The translations under genes and the position numbers were made by a program. From contig JALWZV010000007.1 in assembly GCA_027002315.1 (NCBI GenBank), positions 1 to 8,693 on the forward strand: a stretch of DNA of 8,693 nucleotides. The letters run 5' to 3'. The notes under the pieces are model-generated. The model ran no database searches and was not told the DNA's origin. It saw only the letters and a list, made by a program, of their open reading frames with translations. Below are positions 5,535-8,693 of the stretch, piece after piece; the stretch's first letter is position 1, and every line of letters begins with the position of its first letter. Source of the stretch: Candidatus Roizmanbacteria bacterium (lineage in GTDB: Bacteria; Patescibacteriota; Microgenomatia; UBA1406; GWC2-37-13).

Positions 5535-6068
5535 ATGAACAGGAAAAAAGCTACACCTTATATATTCATAGTCACCTTGTTGCTAATAATTGTGTTTATG
5601 GGAGGAATAAAATATGGAATACGTGTAGAAAAAATTAACAAAACTGAGGTTCTTAGTTTAACACCAATTAAAAAACAAGCCTCTCCTACTCCCATTATAG
5701 AAAAGCCAACCCTGAAAACACTCGCGCATCCTGGGTGTAAGGTTAGTTTTATTTATCCATATACTAGCAGTACTATTATCAAGAAAGCTACTCACAGCGC
5801 AACCATTACCGACAAGATGCAAAAACTAAAGGTAGAGTTAGACTGCAAAAAAGAAGACATAAACGAGATACAGAAAAAACTATCAAAAGACTACACTAAA
5901 ACTAAAACAATAATTCACAGTGGAGTTGTTGTTGAAAAATACACATCGAACAAAAAGATTAATATTCTGTTGGTCAGAAACAAATTAGATAATAGCAGAA
6001 CAGTTATTTTGGCAAGTGATAATATTCTTCCTTTTATAGAATCAAGCATACAAATTTACAAACCTTAA
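5535..6068 (+). CDS. Membrane-anchored extracytoplasmic protein of unknown function
   Basis: Not recognised as a known family. The 177 residues start with a short basic stretch and one strong hydrophobic helix (about residues 9-27, rich in I, L, V, F) with no signal-peptidase or lipobox motif, so an N-terminal anchor with the rest outside the membrane is likely. A Pro/Thr-containing linker (about 40-65) leads to an approximately 115-residue domain with two cysteines (C68 in HPGCKV, C100 in ELDCKK) that could form a disulfide, a Lys-rich helical centre and beta-like ends. The stop codon directly abuts the fmt start (TAA-ATG, zero gap), so the two genes are co-transcribed and probably translationally coupled. 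A link to fmt function is not implied. The ATG is chosen because TATAAT at 5523 makes the transcript leaderless. Confidence 0.75.
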   Translation: MNRKKATPYIFIVTLLLIIVFMGGIKYGIRVEKINKTEVLSLTPIKKQASPTPIIEKPTLKTLAHPGCKVSFIYPYTSSTIIKKATHSATITDKMQKLKVELDCKKEDINEIQKKLSKDYTKTKTIIHSGVVVEKYTSNKKINILLVRNKLDNSRTVILASDNILPFIESSIQIYKP

Positions 6069-7031
6069 ATGTTGAATATAGCATATTTTGGAAGTCCGTT
6101 ATTCTCATCTGAGTTTCTGCAAGCTTTAATTAAACAATGTCGAAACTTAAGCATAAACTTAGTTATCACTCAAGAACCTAAACCTATCGGTAGAAAAAAA
6201 ATACTAACACCCACACCTGTAGAAAAGATTGCTCAATCGAAGAATATTAAGGTAATGTATTATGGGGAGTTACAAAATAATCCTGATATTTTGAGAAAGG
6301 CCGAGTTTGCGCTTGTGTTTGCTTATGGTAAGATAATTCCTGCCTCCCTGCTTAAACTACCTAAATATGGATTTATCAATCTACACCTTTCATTATTACC
6401 TAGATACAGAGGTTCATCTCCAGTGGCTTATAGCTTATTAATGGGAGACAAAACGACAGGTCTTACCTTTACCAGAATGGATAAGTTTCTCGACCATGGT
6501 AACATCTTAATGACAAAGAAAGCTAATGTTCTGCTAGATGATACCAGAGAAACACTAATAAATCGCTTAACAAAAGAATCCGAGAATGTTTTCTGCCAAT
6601 TTATTAAAAAAGAGATTTTTAGAGATACAGGAGCGCCCCAAAATCACTCTCAAGCTACCTACACAAAGTTACTCAATCGAGAAGATGGGTTCATTAATAT
6701 AGAACTATTAAGATCGGCGATAAACAACAAAAAAATTGAGGACAACACTCTCCCAAAGTTGATACAAAGTTACCTCAACAGAAACCCTTCTGAACAACAA
6801 CGATTTTTTTCTAATGTAAAAACCATGAGCTCTGTTGTTTTTAATCTCTTTCGAGGTCTTAGTCCCTGGCCTGGAATATGGACAGAAATAAAGATAAGAG
6901 GGCAAATAAAACGACTAAAGTTGCTTGATCTACACATAGAAAATAATAATCTTATTATCAAAAAAGTACAGTTAGAAGGCAAAAATCCTGTTGACTACAC
7001 AACCTTCATTAATGCATATGGGGAGATATAA
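6069..7031 (+). CDS. fmt: Methionyl-tRNA formyltransferase
   Basis: Transfers a formyl group from 10-formyl-tetrahydrofolate to initiator Met-tRNA, making fMet-tRNA for translation start. The 320 residues match the family. The N-terminal Rossmann-like start IAYFGSP (4-10) is followed by the catalytic region NLHLSLLPRYRGSSPVAY with N104 and H106, then MDKFLDHGNI with D142. These are the expected equivalents of E. coli N108, H110 and D146. The C-terminal OB-like domain has LSPWPGIWT (264-272), a hallmark of the family. Residues about 213-255 between the two domains are not conserved with E. coli Fmt as far as can be seen. The ATG follows the upstream stop directly, so translation is probably coupled. 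An IS110 element is inserted 15 bp after its stop codon, in what looks like its terminator or 3' region, so the coding sequence is intact. Confidence 0.95.
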   Translation: MLNIAYFGSPLFSSEFLQALIKQCRNLSINLVITQEPKPIGRKKILTPTPVEKIAQSKNIKVMYYGELQNNPDILRKAEFALVFAYGKIIPASLLKLPKYGFINLHLSLLPRYRGSSPVAYSLLMGDKTTGLTFTRMDKFLDHGNILMTKKANVLLDDTRETLINRLTKESENVFCQFIKKEIFRDTGAPQNHSQATYTKLLNREDGFINIELLRSAINNKKIEDNTLPKLIQSYLNRNPSEQQRFFSNVKTMSSVVFNLFRGLSPWPGIWTEIKIRGQIKRLKLLDLHIENNNLIIKKVQLEGKNPVDYTTFINAYGEI

Positions 7032-7055
7032 CAGCCTACATACAACCTGATGTGT

Positions 7056-7061
7056 TATCTT
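7056..7061 (+). promoter_or_regulatory. -10 half of the circle-junction promoter
   Basis: TATCTT at the left end of the element. When right and left ends join through one CT, it lies exactly 17 bp from TTGACA (8668-8673) of the right end, forming a complete promoter that would start the RNA at about 7068. In the integrated copy it has no good -35. Junction promoters of this design are established for IS110-family circular forms. Confidence 0.65.
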
Positions 7062-7067
7062 TATCTT

Positions 7068-7340
7068 CAATATGTTTAGTATAAGCAAGCAATAGGTTAG
7101 AATTAAGGGAAAAGGGTGGGATTGGTCAAGTCAACCTTCCAGCTTTAAAAATTAAGACTGTGTTGGATGCATGTCTTTGGTTTTTAAAGACTTGGTTCTA
7201 CGAGACAACCACCCACCCTTTTTGTCAATGTAAAGAACAAGACTGATAGATAGGGTGTTGCGGCCTGAGTAGTAATACTCTATGTATTACATAAATAAAC
7301 AGGACTCGCTTTTGTACATCAGGGTTCAGCCTTGTTCTTA
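7068..7340 (+). ncRNA. Predicted IS110 bridge RNA
   Basis: Two successive large hairpins precede the transposase. Domain 1 (target loop): an 11-bp perfect stem 7110-7120 / 7212-7222, then an inner hairpin 7143-7151 / 7181-7189 plus 7154-7158 / 7173-7177 with a 14-nt loop. Domain 2 (donor loop): a perfect 9-bp stem 7233-7241 / 7331-7339 extended by CTGA/TCAG (7243-7246 / 7326-7329), with a hairpin GTAATAC/GTATTAC (7272-7278 / 7284-7290) inside. Guide candidates lie in the unpaired parts: left target CAACCT 7132-7137, right target CTACGAG 7198-7204, left donor ATAGGGTGT 7250-7258, right donor ACATCAGG 7316-7323. Order and polarity match the IS621 bridge RNA. The 5' end is predicted from the junction promoter, and the 3' end is approximate. 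Confidence 0.8.
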
Positions 7341-7373
7341 ATATACCATATTATACAAGTTTAGGCAGGATAG

Positions 7374-7384
7374 AAAGGAGGTGA
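7374..7384 (+). promoter_or_regulatory. Perfect Shine-Dalgarno of the transposase gene
   Basis: AAAGGAGGTGA is fully complementary to the usual 16S rRNA 3' tail and sits about 10 nt before the ATG at 7392 (counted from AGGAGG). It fixes the start codon and so makes the low-complexity N-terminal extension part of the protein. None of the other genes in the window has such a site. Confidence 0.85.
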
Positions 7385-7391
7385 CACATAT

Positions 7392-8585
7392 ATGCTTAAG
7401 AATAATCAGGTATGTGTACATAACGAAACAGAAAGTGGTATAGAGAATGTAGAAGGTGTAGAAAACATGAATGCTGCATGTATAGATAATAATAATAATA
7501 ATAATAGTAGTAGTAGTAGTAGTAGTAGTAGACACCACTGCAACCATAAAAGAGGATATTACTACTATCTTGGAATAGATGCTCACCAGCTTACTCATAC
7601 AGCAGTACTTGCAGATGGTTTTGAGACTTTTCTAAGCAGTATTGAGATAAACTCTGATCTCAAAGGTGTTAAAAAATTGTTAAGGTGGTTATCTACACAA
7701 CAGCACAGTTATAACTTTAAAAAGCAACAGTTGGTGGTTGGAGTTGAGGGAGGAGGAAGGTATAGAGATTTGTTGTTAAACCAGATGCTTAACTCAGGAT
7801 ATTGTCTTTATGAGATTAACCCTGTATTAACTAAACACCAACGTAGTTGGAAACCAGACCATGATAAAAATGATTTCATTGATGCAAGCCTAGTTGTAGA
7901 GGTCTTAAGCTGCAAAAGAGACACATTAACACCAATATCACACTCAGTTGTAGATGATGATATATTGTCACTGTATCACTGGGTAAGAGTATGGGAAGAT
8001 CAAGCTAGACAATCAGCCAGACTAAAGAACCAGATTAAACGTCTAAAACAAGAGATAAACACAGCTGCCTCTGTAAAGGTAAGCTCTGCTCTGCAAGATA
8101 TTCTTGAGTTTAAAATTCAGAGTTTAAAACAACTGCAAAGATACCAGAGACAATTGAGAAAAACACTGTCCAGTTATGTTTTAAGATCACAGGCTAAGTA
8201 TTTAACAGAGGTTAAAGGTATATCAATAGTTTTGGCAGCTAGACTAATGGCGTATATAAAGGATGTGTATAGATTTAGGAACATTCATGCCTTTATCAAA
8301 TATGCAGGACTATCTCCTACAAGTTTTAGCTCAGGACAAACAAGAAGACACAGAGTTAATAAGTCTGGCAATCGCAAACTTAACTCTGTTTTTTACTTAA
8401 TAGCCTTAAACCAGATTAGATGGAACTCTGTATCATTATCATATTTTGAGAAAAAGCTGAAGATGGGTAAGACTAAATCTCAAGCATTACGATTTTTGAT
8501 GAAACGTATAGCTTGTATAATCTATGGTCTAATGAGGACTCAATCTCATTACAAACAGCAACAAAACAACAGTGGCAATAACTAA
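7392..8585 (+). CDS. IS110-family DEDD transposase/recombinase
   Basis: A bridge-RNA-guided recombinase with an N-terminal RuvC-like domain and a C-terminal Tnp (transposase_20) domain. The acidic tetrad is visible as D63 (LGIDAH), E119 (VGVEGG), D161 and D164 (KNDFIDAS). The D-x2-D spacing equals that of IS621. A coiled-coil linker covers about 200-262 (Gln/Leu/Arg/Lys-rich). The C-terminal domain has YAGLSPTSFSSGQTRRHR (304-321) with the expected catalytic serine in SFSSG (S313 or S314), followed by SGNRKLN. Length is 397, longer than the usual family size, because about 55 residues precede the first catalytic strand. That extension is Asn/Glu-rich with six Asn and eight Ser in a row, then Arg/His/Lys and four Tyr. 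The perfect Shine-Dalgarno supports the long start. The frame is intact, so the element may be active. Confidence 0.95.
   Translation: MLKNNQVCVHNETESGIENVEGVENMNAACIDNNNNNNSSSSSSSSRHHCNHKRGYYYYLGIDAHQLTHTAVLADGFETFLSSIEINSDLKGVKKLLRWLSTQQHSYNFKKQQLVVGVEGGGRYRDLLLNQMLNSGYCLYEINPVLTKHQRSWKPDHDKNDFIDASLVVEVLSCKRDTLTPISHSVVDDDILSLYHWVRVWEDQARQSARLKNQIKRLKQEINTAASVKVSSALQDILEFKIQSLKQLQRYQRQLRKTLSSYVLRSQAKYLTEVKGISIVLAARLMAYIKDVYRFRNIHAFIKYAGLSPTSFSSGQTRRHRVNKSGNRKLNSVFYLIALNQIRWNSVSLSYFEKKLKMGKTKSQALRFLMKRIACIIYGLMRTQSHYKQQQNNSGNN
7488..7529 (+). repeat. Trinucleotide microsatellite (AAT)6(AGT)8 in the transposase gene
   Basis: Six uninterrupted AAT codons (7488-7505) are followed by eight AGT codons (7506-7529), encoding Asn6-Ser8. 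All codons in each block are identical, as expected from slippage expansion rather than selection for residues. Changes by whole repeats keep the frame and would only alter the linker length before the DEDD domain. Confidence 0.95.
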
Positions 8586-8597
8586 GAAGAAGTAATC

Positions 8598-8632
8598 AAA
8601 CCTTAATACAAAACTTAAAGAGAGTTTGGTTT
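8598..8632. other. Imperfect hairpin after the transposase gene
   Basis: AAACT (8611-8615) pairs with AGTTT (8623-8627), and AAACC (8598-8602) pairs with the adjacent GGTTT (8628-8632) with an 8-nt bulge on one side. It lies 13 bp after the stop codon and could end or protect the transposase message. It has little GC and no clean T-run. Confidence 0.35.
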
Positions 8633-8667
8633 AAATACAGAAGCATAGGTTATATAGGTAATACGAG

Positions 8668-8673
8668 TTGACA
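8668..8673 (+). promoter_or_regulatory. Outward-facing -35 box at the right end of the IS
   Basis: Perfect TTGACA, 8 bp inside the right CT core. It pairs with TATCTT of the left end (17-bp spacer) only when the ends are joined in a circle. In the integrated copy it points out of the element and could build a hybrid promoter with a suitable -10 in the flank. Confidence 0.7.
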
Positions 8674-8693
8674 TAGGGTGTCTCGTAGGTTGA

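Larger units (their letters stand above)
7047..8683 (+). mobile_element. Complete IS110-family insertion sequence (bridge-RNA guided type)
   Basis: Ends were inferred from RNA guide matches, not from terminal repeats, which this family lacks. The CT core is at 7047-7048 on the left and 8682-8683 on the right, giving an element of 1635 bp counting one CT. It has an approximately 340-bp left noncoding end with a bridge-RNA-like structure, one transposase gene, and an approximately 96-bp right end. Removing it rebuilds CAACCT-CGT-AGGTTG, a perfect 6-bp-arm palindrome 11 bp after the fmt stop, consistent with the known liking of IS110/IS1111 elements for hairpin targets. The right flank is visible for only 10 bases. 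Confidence 0.85.

Noticed and set aside
7488..7531. CRISPR-like or other array
   Set aside because: The repeat is a simple trinucleotide microsatellite without spacers. No CRISPR array or cas gene is present in the window.
7338..7598. Minus-strand open frame opposite the start of the transposase gene with Thr and Ile runs
   Set aside because: It is the reverse reading of the AAT/AGT microsatellite and crosses the Shine-Dalgarno and start of the transposase. It has no domain and no start signal.
7047..8683. Terminal inverted repeats or a multi-base target duplication for the IS
   Set aside because: No convincing terminal inverted repeats were found. Only the CT core is shared by the two ends, as expected for IS110 rather than for DDE transposons.
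8679..8688. Ten-base complementarity of the right-target guide region (7198-7207) including TGT inside the element
   Set aside because: The extra three bases (TGT) belong to the element's right end, not to the original target, where the sequence before CT is AAC. Only the 7 bases with the core count as target recognition, and the rest is probably chance.

Overview
The window is AT-rich bacterial DNA with short intergenic repeats and compact housekeeping genes. Features that suggest a reduced-genome lineage such as the Candidate Phyla Radiation (Patescibacteria) are a Rho with a low-complexity N-terminus, a thioredoxin reductase carrying in-frame repeat-like inserts, little visible Shine-Dalgarno use in host genes, and dispersed palindromes of the CGTCATTGCGAG type. 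That placement is inference: no rRNA or lineage marker is present. UGA need not be read as an amino acid in any gene here.

Layout. (1) Positions 192-2879, minus strand: a tight three-gene operon read csoR-like repressor -> trxB -> gdhA, with 13 and 20 bp gaps. Its promoter is embedded in palindromes that look like an autoregulatory operator. The operon lies between two direct copies of a 117-bp repeat that differ at one base. (2) Positions 2880-3473: promoter, second repeat copy, REP-like palindromes and several hairpins, with no gene. (3) Positions 3474-4838, minus strand: rho. (4) Positions 4839-5534: rho leader, a well-structured approximately 175-nt element with its own consensus promoter (probable small RNA, class unknown), and further REP-like palindromes inverted relative to those on the other side of rho. 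(5) Positions 5535-7031, plus strand: a membrane-anchored protein of unknown function, apparently read from a leaderless transcript, directly abutting fmt (methionyl-tRNA formyltransferase). (6) Positions 7047-8683: a complete IS110-family element inserted 15 bp after the fmt stop codon.

The IS110 element is the most interesting part. Its 5' noncoding end folds into two successive large stem-loops, the layout of a bridge RNA. All four guide segments can be matched by eye. The 5' side of loop 1 equals the left flank, the 3' side of loop 1 is complementary to the right flank, the 5' side of loop 2 equals the right end of the element, and the 3' side of loop 2 is complementary to the left end. 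All four agree on a CT core dinucleotide and so define both ends of the element. Joining the ends would create a TTGACA-17 bp-TATCTT promoter that reads into the RNA. The reconstructed empty target is a small palindrome just after fmt. The transposase has an unusual 55-residue N-terminal extension with Asn and Ser runs encoded by a trinucleotide microsatellite, and it is the only gene here with a perfect Shine-Dalgarno.
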